Counted from the stretch's first letter, positions 1 to 15,000 are shown. The stretch: 64,000 nucleotides of DNA from Calliopsis andreniformis (GCF_051401765.1 NW_027480481.1:124001-188000); one strand, 5' to 3'. Made by a program: numbers and translations. The notes: generated by a model not told the origin, from the letters alone.

Positions 1-239
1 AATCCTCAATCTTCACTCCTCAACCCTCAATCTTCAATCCTCAATCCTCAATCCTCAATCCTCAATCCTCAATCTTCAATCCTCAATACTCAATCTTCAA
101 TACTCAATCTTCAATCCTCAATCCTCAATTCTCAATCCTCAATACTCAATACTCAATCGTCAATCCTCAATTCCCAATCCTCAATCTTCAATCCTCAATC
201 TTCAATCTTCAACCCTCAATCCTCAATCCTCAAACCCCA
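1..239 (+). repeat. HOR-1-type linker fragment at left edge
   Basis: This segment resembles the core4-core5 linker of the 3.25-kb units (compare 4565-4920), including the CTTCACTCC variant and the CAAACCCCAATCC variant near its end. At about 240 the sequence switches to a different module, so this is a truncated HOR-1 end joined to a B module. Confidence 0.7.
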
Positions 240-1085
240 ATCCTCAGTCGTGAAACCTCAATACCGAATCCCCAATCCTGAATCCTCAATCTTCAGCACT
301 CAGTCCTCAACAATCAATTGACAATCCTCAATCCTCAATAGAATATCCTCAATTCACAGTTTTCAATACCCAATCCCAATTCTTCACTCTTCAAATCTCA
401 ATACACAAACATCAATTCTCATCACTCAACCCTCAACACTCAGTCCTCAATCTTCAATCCTCAATCCTACATCCTCAATCTTCAATCCTCAATACTCAAT
501 CTTCAATCCTCAATCCTCAATTCTCAATCCTCAATACTCAAACCTCAATCGTCAATCCTCAGTTCCCAATCCTCAACCTTCAATCCTCAATCCTCAATCA
601 TCAATCCCCAATCCTCAATCCTCAATCACCAATACTCAATCTTCAATCCTCAATACTCAATCTTCAATCCTCAATCGTCAATCCTCAATCCTCAATCCGC
701 AATCCTCAATCCTCAGTCTTCAATCCTCAATACTCAATCTTCAACCCTCAATCTTCAATCCTCAATCCTCAATCCTCATCCTTCAATCCTCAACACCCAG
801 TCCACAATCTTCAATCCTCAATCCTCAATCCTCAATCCTCAATCCTCAATCCTCAGTCCTCAAACCTCAACCTGAATCCTCGATCCTGTATCCTCAATCT
901 TCATCCCTCATTCCTCAACAATCAATTGTCAGTCCTCAATCCTCAATAGAATATACCGAATTCGCAGTTTTCAATACTCAATCCGCAATCTTCAATTTTC
1001 AAATCTCAATCCGCAAACGTCAATTCTCATCACTCAACGCTCAACACTCCGTCCCCAATCCTCAATCTTCAATCCTCAATCCTCA
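240..1085 (+). repeat. B module, copy 1 (two cores)
   Basis: It contains cores at 315 and 923. The first has the diagnostic CAATTGAC (instead of CAATTGTC), with CGTGAAACC about 65 bases upstream and CCTACATCC about 150 bases downstream. The second is the D-type core preceded by GATCCTGTATCC. The same pair recurs at 29577/30178. The shift is 29,262 at the first core and 29,255 at the second, so the copies differ by one heptamer. A B core alone recurs at 38120, 53079, 59094 and 63074. Confidence 0.85.
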
Positions 1086-2082
1086 ACCCTCAATCCTCAA
1101 TCCTCAATCCCCAATCCTCAATCCTCAATCCTCAATCCTCAATCCTCAATACTCAATCTTCAATCCTCAATCCTCAGTTCTCAATCCTCAATACTCAATC
1201 CTCAATCGTCAATCCTCAATCCCCAATCCTCAGTCTTCAATACTCAATCCTCAGTCCTCAATCCTCAATCCTCAATCCTCAATCTTCAATCCTCAATACT
1301 CAATCTTCAATACTCAATCTTCAATCCTCAATCCTCAATTCTCAATCCTCAATACTCAATACTCAATCGTCAATCCTCAATTCCCAATCCTCAATCTTCA
1401 ATTCTGAATCTTCAATCTTCAACCCTCAATCCTCAATCCTCAAACCCCAATCCTCAATCTTCAATCCTCAATACTCAATCTTCAATCCTCAATCCTCAAT
1501 CCTCAATCCTCAATCCTCAATCCTCAATCCTCAATCTTCAATCCTCGATACTCATTCTTCAACCCTCAATCTTCAATCCTCAATCCTCAGTCCTCATTCT
1601 TCAATCCTCAACACCCAGTCCTCAATCCTCAATCCTCAATCCTCAATCCTCAATTCTCAATCCTCAATCCTCAATCCTCAGACCTCAAACATCAATACTC
1701 AAGCCTCAGTCCTCGATCCTCGAACCTCAATCCTCAGTCCTCAATCCTCAATCCTCAATGTTCAATCCGCAATACCCAATCCTCAATCTTCAATCCTCAA
1801 TCCTCAATCCTCAAACCTCAATCCTCAATCCTCAACCGTCAATCCTCAGTCCTCGAACCTCAACCCTGAATCCTCAATCCTGAATCCTCAATCTTCATCC
1901 CTCAATCCTCAACAATCAATTGTCAATCCTCAATCCACAATAGAATATCCTCAATTCACGGCTTTCAATACTCAATCCCCATTCTTCAATCTTCAAATCT
2001 CAATGCGCAAACATCAATTCTCATCACTCAACCCTCAACACTCAGTCCTCAATCTTCAAACCTCAATCCTCAATCCGCAATC
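1086..2082 (+). repeat. HOR-1 partial unit U0 (3' portion)
   Basis: From about 1,150 on, this matches the 3' part of unit U1 at a shift of 3,470. It contains core c5 at 1917, followed 476 bases later by c1 of U1 at 2393. The left junction with the B module lies in near-pure heptamers at 1,085-1,150 and cannot be fixed to a base by eye. Confidence 0.8.
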
Positions 2083-5000
2083 TTGAATCCCCAATACTCA
2101 ATCTTCAATCCTCAATCCTCAATTCTCAATCCTCAACACTCAATCCTCAATCGTCAATCCTCAATCCCCAATCCTCAACCTTCAATCCTCTATCCTCAAT
2201 CCTCAATCCTCAATCTTCAATCCTCAATCTTCAATCCTCAATCTTCAATGCTCAATCCTCAATCGTCAATCCGCAATCCTCAATCCTCAATCCTCAGTCC
2301 TCAATCCTCAACCCTCAATCCTCAGTCCTGAAACCTCAATCCCGAATCCTCAATCCTGAATCCGCAAACTTCAGTCCTCAGTCCTCAACAATCAATTGTC
2401 AATCCTCAATCCTCAATAGAATATCCTCAATTCACAGCTTTCAATACTCAATCCCCATTCTTCAATCTTCAAATCTCAATCCACAAACATCAATTCTTAT
2501 CACTCAACCCTCAATCCTCAGTCCTCAATCTTCAATCCTCAATCCTAAATCCTCAATATTCAATACTCAATACTCAATCTTCAATCCTCAATCCTCAATT
2601 CTCAATCCTCAATACTCAATCCTCAATCGTCAATCCTCAATTCCCAATCCTCGATCTTCAATCCTCAATCCTCAGTCTTCAATCCTTAATCCTCAATCCT
2701 GAATCCCCAATCCTCAATCTTCAATCCTCTATCCTCAATCTTCAATCTTCAATCCTCAATCCTCAATCCTCAATCCTCAAACCTCAATCCTCAATCTTCA
2801 ATCCTCAATACTCAATCTTTAACACTCAATCTTCAATCCTCAATCCTCAATCCTCATTCTTCAATCCTCAACATCCAATCCTGAATCTTCAATCCTCAAA
2901 CCTCAATCCTCAATTCTCAATCCTCAGTCCTCAATCCTCAGACCTCAAGCATCAATACTCAACCGTCAGTCCTCGTCCGCAATCCACAACCCTCAATCCT
3001 CAATCCTCAACCTTCAATCATCAATATTCAACCTTCAATCCTCAATCCTCAATCCTCTATCCTCAGTCCTCAATCCTGAATGTTCAATCCTCAATACGCA
3101 ATCCTCAATCTTCAATCTTCAATACTCAATCCTCAATCCTGAACCCTCAATCCTCAGTCCTCAAACCTCAATCCAGAATCCTTAATCCTGAATCCTCAAT
3201 CTTCAGCCCTCAGTCCTCAACAATCAATTGTCAGTCCTCAATCCTCAATAGAATAAACCCAATTCACAGTTTTCAAAACTCAATCCCCAATCTTCAATCT
3301 TCAAATCTCAATCCACAAACATCAATTCTCATCACACAACGCTCAACACTCAGTCCCCAATCCTCAATCTTCAATCCTCAACCCTCAATCCTCAATCCTC
3401 AATCCTCAATCTTCAATCCTCAATACTCAATCTTCAATCCTCAATCCTCAATCCTCAATCCTCAATCCTCAATCCTCAATCCTCAATCGTCAATCTCCAA
3501 TCCTGAATACTCAATCTTCAGCCCACTGTCCTCAACAATCAATTGTCAGTCCTCAATCCTCAATAGAATATACCCAATTCACAGTTTTCAACACTCAATC
3601 CCCAATCTTCAATCTTCAAATCTCAATCGCAAACATCAATTCTCATCACTCAACCCTCAACACTCAGTGCTCAATCTTCAATACTCAATCCTAAATCCTC
3701 AATCCTCAATCCTCAATACTCAATCTTCAATGCTAAATCCTCAATTCTCAATCCTCAATACTCAATCCTCAATGGTCAATCCTCAATGGTCAATCCTCAA
3801 TTCCCAATCCTCAATCATCAATCCTCAATCCTCAATCATCAATCCTTAATCCTCAATCCTCAATCCCCAATCCTCAATCTTCAATACTCAATCTTCAATC
3901 CTCAATCCTCAATCCTCAGTCCTCAATCCTCAATCCTGAATCCTCAATCCTCAATCTTCAATCCTCAATACTCAATCTGCAATCCTCAATCCTCAATCCT
4001 CAATCCTAATTCGTCACTCCTCAATACACAATCCTCAATCTTCAATCCTCAATCTTCAATCATCAATTCTCAATCCTCAATCCTCAATCCTCAATCCTCA
4101 ATCTTCAATCCTCAATACTCAATCTTCAATACTCAATCCTCAATCCTCAATCCTCAATGCTCAATCCTCAATCCTCAATCCCAAATCCTCAATCCTCAAT
4201 CCTCAATCCTCAACCCTCAATCCTCAGTCCTGAAACCACAATACCGTATCCTCAATCCTGAATCCTCAATCTTCAGCACTCAGTCCTCAACAATCAATTG
4301 TCAATCCTCAATCCTCAATAGAATATCCTCAATTCACAGTTTTCAATACTCAATCCCCGTTCTTCAATCTTCAAATCACAATCCACAAACATCAATTCTC
4401 ATCACTCAACGCTCAACACTCAGTCCCCAATCCTCAATCTTCAATCCCCAATCCTCAATCCTCAATCCTCAATCCTCAATCTTCAATCCTCAATACTCAA
4501 TCTTCAATCCTCAATCCCCAATCCTCAATCCTCAATCGTCAATCCTCAATTCCCAATCCTCAATCTTCACTCCTCAACCCTCAATCTTCAATCCTCAATC
4601 CTCAATCCTCAATCGTCAATACTCAATCTTCAATCCTCAATCCTCAGTTCTCAATCCTCAATACTCAATCCTCAATCGTCAATCCTCAATCCCCAATCCT
4701 CAGTCTTCAATACTCAATCCTCAATCCTCAATCCTCAATCCTCAATCTTCAATCCTCAATACTCAATCTTCAATACTCAATCTTCAATCCTCAATCCTCA
4801 ATTCTCAATCCTCAATACTCAATACTCAATCGTCAATCCTCAATTCCCAATCCTCAATCTTCAATCCTCAATCTTCAATCTTCAACCCTCAATCCTCAAT
4901 CCTCAAACCCCAATCCTCAATCTTCAATCCTCAATACTCAATCTTCAATCCTCAATCCTCAATCCTCAATCCTCAATCCTCAATCCTCAATCCTCAATCC

Positions 5001-5552
5001 TCAATCTTCAATCCTCGATACTCATTCTTCAACCCTCAATCTTCAATCCTCAATCCTCAGTCCTCATTCTTCAATCCTCAACACCCAGTCCTCAATCCTC
5101 AATCCTCAATCCTCAATCCTCAATTCTCAATCCTCAATCCTCAATCCTCAGACCTCAAACATCAATACTCAAGTCTCAGTCCTCGATCCTCGAACCTCAA
5201 TCCTCAGTCCTCAATCCTCAATCCTCAATGTTCAATACGCAATACCCAATCCTCAATCTTCAATCCTCAATCCTCAATCCTCAAACCTCAATCCTCAATC
5301 CTCAACCGTCAATCCTCAGTCCTCGAACCTCAACCCTGAATCCTCAATCCTGAATCCTCAATCTTCATCCCTCAATCCTCAACAATCAATTGTCTATCCT
5401 CAATCCACAATAGAATATCCTCAATTCACGGCTTTCAATACTCAATCCCCATTCTTCAATCTTCAAATCTCAATGCGCAAACATCAATTCTCATCACTCA
5501 ACCCTCAACACTCAGTCCTCAATCTTCAAACCTCAATCCTCAATCCGCAATC
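2083..5552 (+). repeat. HOR-1 unit U1 (3,470 bp)
   Basis: Units are counted from the recurring TTGAATCC anchor. Cores lie at c1 2393, c2 3225, c3 3540, c4 4295 and c5 5387. Spacings are 832, 315, 755, 1092 and then 476 to the next unit. It is the longest unit. The c4-c5 linker has 33 heptamers more than in U2, and the c3-c4 interval has a private 14-bp duplication around TGGTCAATCC (about 3773-3800). The unit shares the CACAG variant near 3258 with U2 and U4. Confidence 0.92.
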
Positions 5553-8500
5553 TTGAATCCCCAATACTCAATCTTCAATCCTCAATCCTCAATTCTCAAT
5601 CCTCAACACTCAATCCTCAATCGTCAATCCTCAATCCCCAATCCTCAACCTTCAATCCTCTATCCTCAATCCTCAATCCTCAATCTTCAATCCTCAATCT
5701 TCAATCCTCAATCTTCAATGCTCAATCCTCAATCGTCAATCCGCAATCCTCAATCCTCAATCCTCAATCCTCAATCCTCAACCCTCAATCCTCAGTCCTG
5801 AAACCTCAATCCCGAATCCTCAATCCTGAATCCGCAAACTTCAGTCCTCAGTCCTCAACAATCAATTGTCAATCCTCAATCCTCAATAGAATATCCTCAA
5901 TTCACAGCTTTCAATACTCAATCCCCATTCTTCAATCTTCAAATCTCAATGCACAAACATCAATTCTTATCACTCAACCCTCAATCCTCAGTCCTCAATC
6001 TTCAATCCTCAATCCTAAATCCTCAATATTCAATACTCAATACTCAATCTTCAATCCTCAATCCTCAATTCTCAATCCTCAATACTCAATCCTCAATCGT
6101 CAATCCTCAATTCCCAATCCTCGATCTTCAATCCTCAATCCTCAGTCTTCAATCCTTAATCCTCAATCCTGAATCCCCAATCCTCAATCTTCAATCCTCT
6201 ATCCTCAATCTTCAATCTTCAATCCTCAATCCTCAATCCTCAATCCTCAAACCTCAATCCTCAATCTTCAATCCTCAATACTCAATCTTTAACACTCAAT
6301 CTTCAATCCTCAATCCTCAATCCTCATTCTTCAATCCTCAACATCCAATCCTGAATCTTCAATCCTCAAACCTCAATCCTCAATTCTCAATCCTCAGTCC
6401 TCAATCCTCAGACCTCAAGCATCAATACTCAACCCTCAGTCCTCGTCCGCAATCCACAACCCTCAATCCTCAATCCTCAACCTTCAATCATCAATATTCA
6501 ACCTTCAATCCTCAATCCTCAATCCTCTATCCTCAGTCCTCAATCCTGAATGTTCAATCCTCAATACGCAATCCTCAATCTTCAATCTTCAATACTCAAT
6601 CCTCAATCCTGAACCCTCAATCCTCAGTCCTCAAACCTCAATCCAGAATCCTTAATCCTGAATCCTCAATCTTCAGCCCTCAGTCCTCAACAATCAATTG
6701 TCAGTCCTCAATCCTCAATAGAATAAACCCAATTCACAGTTTTCAAAACTCAATCCCCAATCTTCAATCTTCAAATCTCAATCCACAAACATCAATTCTC
6801 ATCACACAACGCTCAACACTCAGTCCCCAATCCTCAATCTTCAATCCTCAACCCTCAATCCTCAATCCTCAATCCTCAATCTTCAATCCTCAATACTCAA
6901 TCTTCAATCCTCAATCCTCAATCCTCAATCCTCAATCCTCAATCCTCAATCCTCAATCGTCAATCTCCAATCCTGAATACTCAATCTTCAGCCCACTGTC
7001 CTCAACAATCAATTGTCAGTCCTCAATCCTCAATAGAATATACCCAATTCACAGTTTTCAACACTCAATCCCCAATCTTCAATCTTCAAATCTCAATCGC
7101 AAACATCAATTCTCATCACTCAACCCTCAACACTCAGTGCTCAATCTTCAATACTCAATCCTAAATCCTCAATCCTCAATCCTCAATACTCAATCTTCAA
7201 TGCTAAATCCTCAATTCTCAATCCTCAATACTCAATCCTCAATGGTCAATCCTCAATTCCCAATCCTCAATCATCAATCCTCAATCCTCAATCATCAATC
7301 CTTAATCCTCAATCCTCAATCCCCAATCCTCAATCTTCAATACTCAATCTTCAATCCTCAATCCTCAATCCTCAGTCCTCAATCCTCAATCCTCAATCCT
7401 CAATCCTCAATCTTCAATCCTCAATACTCAATCTGCAATCCTCAATCCTCAATCCTCAATCCTAATTCGTCACTCCTCAATACACAATCCTCAATCTTCA
7501 ATCCTCAATCTTCAATCATCAATTCTCAATCCTCAATCCTCAATCCTCAATCCTCAATCTTCAATCCTCAATACTCAATCTTCAATACTCAATCCTCAAT
7601 CCTCAATCCTCAATGCTCAATCCTCAATCCTCAATCCCAAATCCTCAATCCTCAATCCTCAATCCTCAACCCTCAATCCTCAGTCCTGAAACCACAATAC
7701 CGTATCCTCAATCCTGAATCCTCAATCTTCAGCACTCAGTCCTCAACAATCAATTGTCAATCCTCAATCCTCAATAGAATATCCTCAATTCACAGTTTTC
7801 AATACTCAATCCCCGTTCTTCAATCTTCAAATCACAATCCACAAACATCAATTCTCATCACTCAACGCTCAACACTCAGTCCCCAATCCTCAATCTTCAA
7901 TCCCCAATCCTCAATCCTCAATCCTCAATCCTCAATCTTCAATCCTCAATACTCAATCTTCAATCCTCAATCCCCAATCCTCAATCCTCAATCGTCAATC
8001 CTCAATTCCCAATCCTCAATCTTCACTCCTCAACCCTCAATCCTCAATACTCAATACTCAATCGTCAATCCTCAATTCCCAATCCTCAATCTTCAATCCT
8101 CAATCTTCAATCTTCAACCCTCAATCCTCAATCCTCAAACCCCAATCCTCAATCTTCAATCCTCAATACTCAATCTTCAATCCTCAATCCTCAATCCTCA
8201 ATCCTCAATCCTCAATCCTCAATCCTCAATCTTCAATCCTCGATACTCATTCTTCAACCCTCAATCTTCAATCCTCAATCCTCAGTCCTCATTCTTCAAT
8301 CCTCAACACCCAGTCCTCAATCCTCAATCCTCAATCCTCAATCCTCAATTCTCAATCCTCAATCCTCAATCCTCAGACCTCAAACATCAATACTCAAGTC
8401 TCAGTCCTCGATCCTCGAACCTCAATCCTCAGTCCTCAATCCTCAATCCTCAATGTTCAATCCGCAATACCCAATCCTCAATCTTCAATCCTCAATCCTC

Positions 8501-8777
8501 AATCCTCAAACCTCAATCCTCAATCCTCAACCGTCAATCCTTAGTCCTCGAACCTCAACCCTGAATCCTCAATCCTGAATCCTCAATCTTCATCCCTCAA
8601 TCCTCAACAATCAATTGTCAATCCTCAATCCACAATAGAATATCCTCAATTCACGGCTTTCAATACTCAATCCCCATTCTTCAATCTTCAAATCTCAATG
8701 CGCAAACATCAATTCTCATCACTCAACCCTCAACACTCAGTCCTCAATCTTCAAACCTCAATCCTCAATCCGCAATC
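5553..8777 (+). repeat. HOR-1 unit U2 (3,225 bp)
   Basis: Cores lie at 5863, 6695, 7010, 7751 and 8612, with spacings 832, 315, 741, 861 and 476. Relative to U1 a block of heptamers is missing after the CTTCACTCC landmark (about 8030). U4 has the same deletion. The two single-base phase shifts typical of HOR-1 are visible: one in TCCTCGTCCGCAATCC (c1-c2 interval) and one in ATCTCAATCGCAAAC (c3-c4 interval). Together they give a unit length of 5 modulo 7. The longest open frame of the window (5949-8564) lies here and is judged non-coding. Confidence 0.93.
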
Positions 8778-11700
8778 TTGAATCCCCAATACTCAATCTT
8801 CAATCCTCAATCCTCAATTCTCAATCCTCAACACTCAATCCTCAATCGTCAATCCTCAATCCCCAATCCTCAACCTTCAATCCTCTATCCTCAATCCTCA
8901 ATCCTCAATCTTCAATCCTCAATCTTCAATCCTCAATCTTCAATGCTCAATCCTCAATCGTCAATCCGCAATCCTCAATCCTCAATCCTCAATCCTCAAT
9001 CCTCAACCCTCAATCCTCAGTCCTGAAACCTCAATCCCGAATCCTCAATCCTGAATCCGCAAACTTCAGTCCTCAGTCCTCAACAATCAATTGTCAATCC
9101 TCAATCCTCAATCGAATATCCTCAATTCACAGCTTTCAATACTCAATCCCCATTCTTCAATCTTCAAATCTCAATCCACAAACATCAATTCTTATCACTC
9201 AACCCTCAATCCTCAGTCCTCAATCTTCAATCCTCAATCCTAAATCCTCAATATTCAATACTCAATACTCAATCTTCAATCCTCAATCCTCAATTCTCAA
9301 TCCTCAATACTCAATCCTCAATCGTCAATCCTCAATTCCCAATCCTCGATCTTCAATCCTCAATCCTCAGTCTTCAATCCTTAATCCTCAATCCTGAATC
9401 CCCAATCCTCAATCTTCAATCCTCTATCCTCAATCTTCAATCTTCAATCCTCAATCCTCAATCCTCAATCCTCAAACCTCAATCCTCAATCTTCAATCCT
9501 CAATACTCAATCTTTAACACTCAATCTTCAATCCTCAATCCTCAATCCTCATTCTTCAATCCTCAACATCCAATCCTGAATCTTCAATCCTCAAACCTCA
9601 ATCCTCAATTCTCAATCCTCAGTCCTCAATCCTCAGACCTCAAGCATCAATACTCAACCCTCAGTCCTCGTCCGCAATCCACAACCCTCAATCCTCAATC
9701 CTCAACCTTCAATCATCAATATTCAACCTTCAATCCTCAATCCTCAATCCTCTATCCTCAGTCCTCAATCCTGAATGTTCAATCCTCAATACGCAATCCT
9801 CAATCTTCAATCTTCAATACTCAATCCTCAATCCTGAACCCTCAATCCTCAGTCCTCAAACCTCAATCCAGAATCCTTAATCCTGAATCCTCAATCTTCA
9901 GCCCTCAGTCCTCAACAATCAATTGTCAGTCCTCAATCCTCAATAGAATAAACCCAATTCATAGTTTTCAAAACTCAATCCCCAATCTTCAATCTTCAAA
10001 TCTCAATCCACAAACATCAATTCTCATCACACAACGCTCAACACTCAGTCCCCAATCCTCAATCTTCAATCCTCAACCCTCAATCCTCAATCCTCAATCC
10101 TCAATCTTCAATCCTCAATACTCAATCTTCAATCCTCAATCCTCAATCCTCAATCCTCAATCCTCAATCCTCAATCCTCAATCGTCAATCTCCAATCCTG
10201 AATACTCAATCTTCAGCCCACTGTCCTCAACAATCAATTGTCAGTCCTCAATCCTCAATAGAATATACCCAATTCACAGTTTTCAACACTCAATCCCCAA
10301 TCTTCAATCTTCAAATCTCAATCGCAAACATCAATCCTCATCACTCAACCCTCAACACTCAGTGCTCAATCTTCAATACTCAATCCTAAATCCTCAATCC
10401 TCAATCCTCAATACTCAATCTTCAATGCTAAATCCTCAATTCTCAATCCTCAATACTCAATCCTCAATGGTCAATCCTCAATTCCCAATCCTCAATCATC
10501 AATCCTCAATCCTCAATCATCAATCCTTAATCCTCAATCCTCAATCCCCAATCCTCAATCTTCAATACTCAATCTTCAATCCTCAATCCTCAATCCTCAG
10601 TCCTCAATCCTCAATCCTCAATCCTCAATCCTCAATCTTCAATCCTCAATACTCAATCTGCAATCCTCAATCCTCAATCCTCAATCCTAATTCGTCACTC
10701 CTCAATACACAATCCTCAATCTTCAATCCTCAATCTTCAATCATCAATTCTCAATCCTCAATCCTCAATCCTCAATCCTCAATCTTCAATCCTCAATACT
10801 CAATCTTCAATACTCAATCCTCAATCCTCAATCCTCAATGCTCAATCCTCAATCCTCAATCCCAAATCCTCAATCCTCAATCCTCAATCCTCAACCCTCA
10901 ATCCTCAGTCCTGAAACCACAATACCGTATCCTCAATCCTGAATCCTCAATCTTCAGCACTCAGTCCTCAACAATCAATTGTCAATCCTCAATCCTCAAT
11001 AGAATATCCTCAATTCACAGTTTTCAATACTCAATCCCCGTTCTTCAATCTTCAAATCACAATCCACAAACATCAATTCTCATCACTCAACGCTCAACAC
11101 TCAGTCCCCAATCCTCAATCTTCAATCCCCAATCCTCAATCCTCAATCCTCAATCCTCAATCTTCAATCCTCAATACTCAATCTTCAATCCTCACTCCCC
11201 AATCCTCAATCCTCAATCCTCAATCGTCAATCCTCAATCCCCAATCCTCAATCTTCACTCCTCAACCCTCAATCTTCAATCCTCAATCCTCAATCCTCAA
11301 TCCTCAATACTCAATCTTCAATCCTCAATCCTCAGTTCTCAATCCTCAATACTCAATCCTCAATCGTCAATCCTCAATCCCCAATCCTCAGTCTTCAATA
11401 CTCAATCCTCAATCCTCAATCCTCAATCTTCAATCCTCAATACTCAATCTTCAATCCTCAATCCTCAATCCTCAATCCTCAATCCTCAATCCTCAATCCT
11501 CAATCTTCAATCCTCGATACTCATTCTTCAACCCTCAATCTTCAATCCTCAATCCTCAGTTCTCATTCTTCAATCCTCAACACCCAGTCCTCAATCCTCA
11601 ATCCTCAATCCTCAATCCTCAATTCTCAATCCTCAATCCTCAATCCTCAGACCTCAAACATCAATACTCAAGTCTCAGTCCTCGATCCTCGAACCTCAAT

Positions 11701-12051
11701 CCTCAGTCCTCAATCCTCAAACCTCAATGTTCAATCCGCAATACCCAACCCTCAATCTTCAATCCTCAATCCTCAATCCTCAAACCTCAATCCTCAATCC
11801 TCAACCGTCAATCCTCAGTCCTCGAACCTCAACCCTGAATCCTCAATCCTGAATCCTCAATCTTCATCCCTCAATCCTCAACAATCAATTGTCAATCCTC
11901 AATCCACAATAGAATATCCTCAATTCACGGCTTTCAATACTCAATCCCCATTCTTCAATCTTCAAATCTCAATCCGCAAACATCAATTCTCATCACTCAA
12001 CCCTCAACACTCAGTCCTCAATCTTCAAACCTCAATCCTCAATCCGCAATC
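8778..12051 (+). repeat. HOR-1 unit U3 (3,274 bp)
   Basis: Cores lie at 9088, 9920, 10235, 10976 and 11886, with spacings 832, 315, 741, 910 and 475. It carries two markers shared with U5: CATAG in place of CACAG after the second core (about 9960), and CAATCCTCATC in place of CAATTCTCATC near 10333. It starts with the A-type beginning (CAATGCTCAATCC near 8941), shared with U1, U2 and U5. Confidence 0.93.
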
Positions 12052-15000
12052 TTGAATCCCCAATACTCTATCTTCAATCCTCAATCCTCAATTCTCAATC
12101 CTCAACACTCAATCCTCAATCGTCAATCCTCAATCCCCAATCCTCAACCTTCAATCCTCTATCCTCAATCCTCAATCCTCAATCTTCAATCCTCAATCTT
12201 CAATCCTCATTCTTCAATCCTCAATCCTCAATCGTCAATCCGCAATCCTCAATCCTCAATCCTCAATCCTCAATCCTCAACCCTCAATCCTCAGTCCTGG
12301 ACCTCAATCCCGAATCCTCAATCCTGAATCCGCAAACTTCAGTCCTCAGTCCTCAACAATCAATTGTCAATCCTCAATCCTCAATAGAATATCCTCAACT
12401 CACAGCTTTCAATACTCAATCCCCATTCTTCAATCTTCAAATCTCAATCCACAAACATCAATTCTTATCACTCAACCCTCAATCCTCAGTCCTCAATCTT
12501 CAATCCTCAATCCTAAATCCTCAATATTCAATACTCAATACTCAATCTTCAATCCTCAATCCTCAATTCTCAATCCTCAATACTCAATCCTCAATCGTCA
12601 ATCCTCAATTCCCAATCCTCGATCTTCAATCCTCAATCCTCAGTCTTCAATCCTTAATCCTCAATCCTGAATCCCCAATCCTCAATCTTCAATCCTCTAT
12701 CCTCAATCTTCAATCTTCAATCCTCAATCCTCAATCCTCAATCCTCAAACCTCAATCCTCAATCTTCAATCCTCAATACTCAATCTTTAACACTCAATCT
12801 TCAATCCTCAATCCTCAATCCTCATTCTTCAATCCTCAACATCCAATCCTGAATCTTCAATCCTCAAACCTCAATCCTCAATTCTCAATCCTCAGTCCTC
12901 AATCCTCAGACCTCAAGCATCAATACTCAACCCTCAGTCCTCGTCCGCAATCCACAACCCTCAATCCTCAATCCTCAACCTTCAATCATCAATATTCAAC
13001 CTTCAATCCTCAATCCTCAATCCTCTATCCTCAGTCCTCAATCCTGAATGTTCAATCCTCAATACGCAATCCTCAATCTTCAATCTTCAATACTCAATCC
13101 TCAATCCTGAACCCTCAATCCTCAGTCCTCAAACCTCAATCCAGAATCCTTAATCCTGAATCCTCAATCTTCAGCCCTCAGTCCTCAACAATCAATTGTC
13201 AGTCCTCAATCCTCAATAGAATAAACCCAATTCACAGTTTTCAAAACTCAATCCCCAATCTTCAATCTTCAAATCTCAATCCACAAACATCAATTCTCAT
13301 CACACAACGCTCAACACTCAGTCCCCAATCCTCAATCTTCAATCCTCAACCCTCAATCCTCAATCCTCAATCCTCAATCTTCAATCCTCAATACTCAATC
13401 TTCAATCCTCAATCCTCAATCCTCAATCCTCAATCCTCAATCCTCAATCCTCAATCGTCAATCTCCAATCCTGAATACTCAATCTTCAGCCCACTGTCCT
13501 CAACAATCAATTGTCAGTCCTCAATCCTCAATAGAATATACCCAATTCACAGTTTTCAACACTCAATCCCCAATCTTCAATCTTCAAATCTCAATCGCAA
13601 ACATCAATTCTCATCACTCAACCCTCAACACTCAGTGCTCAATCTTCAATACTCAATCCTAAATCCTCAATCCTCAATCCTCAATACTCAATCTTCAATG
13701 CTAAATCCTCAATTCTCAATCCTCAATACTCAATCCTCAATGGTCAATCCTCAATTCCCAATCCTCAATCATCAATCCTCAATCCTCAATCATCAATCCT
13801 TAATCCTCAATCCTCAATCCCCAATCCTCAATCTTCAATACTCAATCTTCAATCCTCAATCCTCAATCCTCAGTCCTCAATCCTCAATCCTCAATCCTCA
13901 ATCCTCAATCTTCAATCCTCAATACTCAATCTGCAATCCTCAATCCTCAATCCTCAATCCTAATTCGTCACTCCTCAATACACAATCCTCAATCTTCAAT
14001 CCTCAATCTTCAATCATCAATTCTCAATCCTCAATCCTCAATCCTCAATCCTCAATCTTCAATCCTCAATACTCAATCTTCAATACTCAATCCTCAATCC
14101 TCAATCCTCAATGCTCAATCCTCAATCCTCAATCCCAAATCCTCAATCCTCAATCCTCAATCCTCAACCCTCAATCCTCAGTCCTGAAACCACAATACCG
14201 TATCCTCAATCCTGAATCCTCAATCTTCAGCACTCAGTCCTCAACAATCAATTGTCAATCCTCAATCCTCAATAGAATATCCTCAATTCACAGTTTTCAA
14301 TACTCAATCCCCGTTCTTCAATCTTCAAATCACAATCCACAAACATCAATTCTCATCACTCAACGCTCAACACTCAGTCCCCAATCCTCAATCTTCAATC
14401 CCCAATCCTCAATCCTCAATCCTCAATCCTCAATCTTCAATACTCAATACTCAATCTTCAATCCTCAATCCCCAATCCTCAATCCTCAATCGTCAATCCT
14501 CAATTCCCAATCCTCAATCTTCACTCCTCAACCCTCAATCCTCAATACTCAATACTCAATCGTCAATCCTCAATTCCCAATCCTCAATCTTCAATCCTCA
14601 ATCTTCAATCTTCAACCCTCAATCCTCAATCCTCAAACCCCAATCCTCAATCTTCAATCCTCAATACTCAATCTTCAATCCTCAATCCTCAATCCTCAAT
14701 CCTCAATCCTCAATCCTCAATCCTCAATCTTCAATCCTCGATACTCATTCTTCAGCCCTCAATCTTCAATCCTCAATCCTCAGTCCTCATTCTTCAATCC
14801 TCAACACCCAGTCCTCAATCCTCAATCCTCAATCCTCAATCCTCAATTCTCAATCCTCAATCCTCAATCCTCAGACCTCAAACATCAATACTCAAGTCTC
14901 AGTCCTCGATCCTCGAACCTCAATCCTCAGTCCTCAATCCTCAATCCTCAATGTTCAATCCGCAATACCCAATCCTCAATCTTCAATCCTCAATCCTCAA

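Noticed and set aside
5949..8564. 871-codon open frame with NPQSSIL-type repeats as a structural repeat protein
   Set aside because: The same peptide is read in all three frames. The frame exists only because the heptamer lacks stops, it ends at a chance variant stop, and sister units break it at different places. No promoter, ribosome-binding site or non-repeat domain is present.
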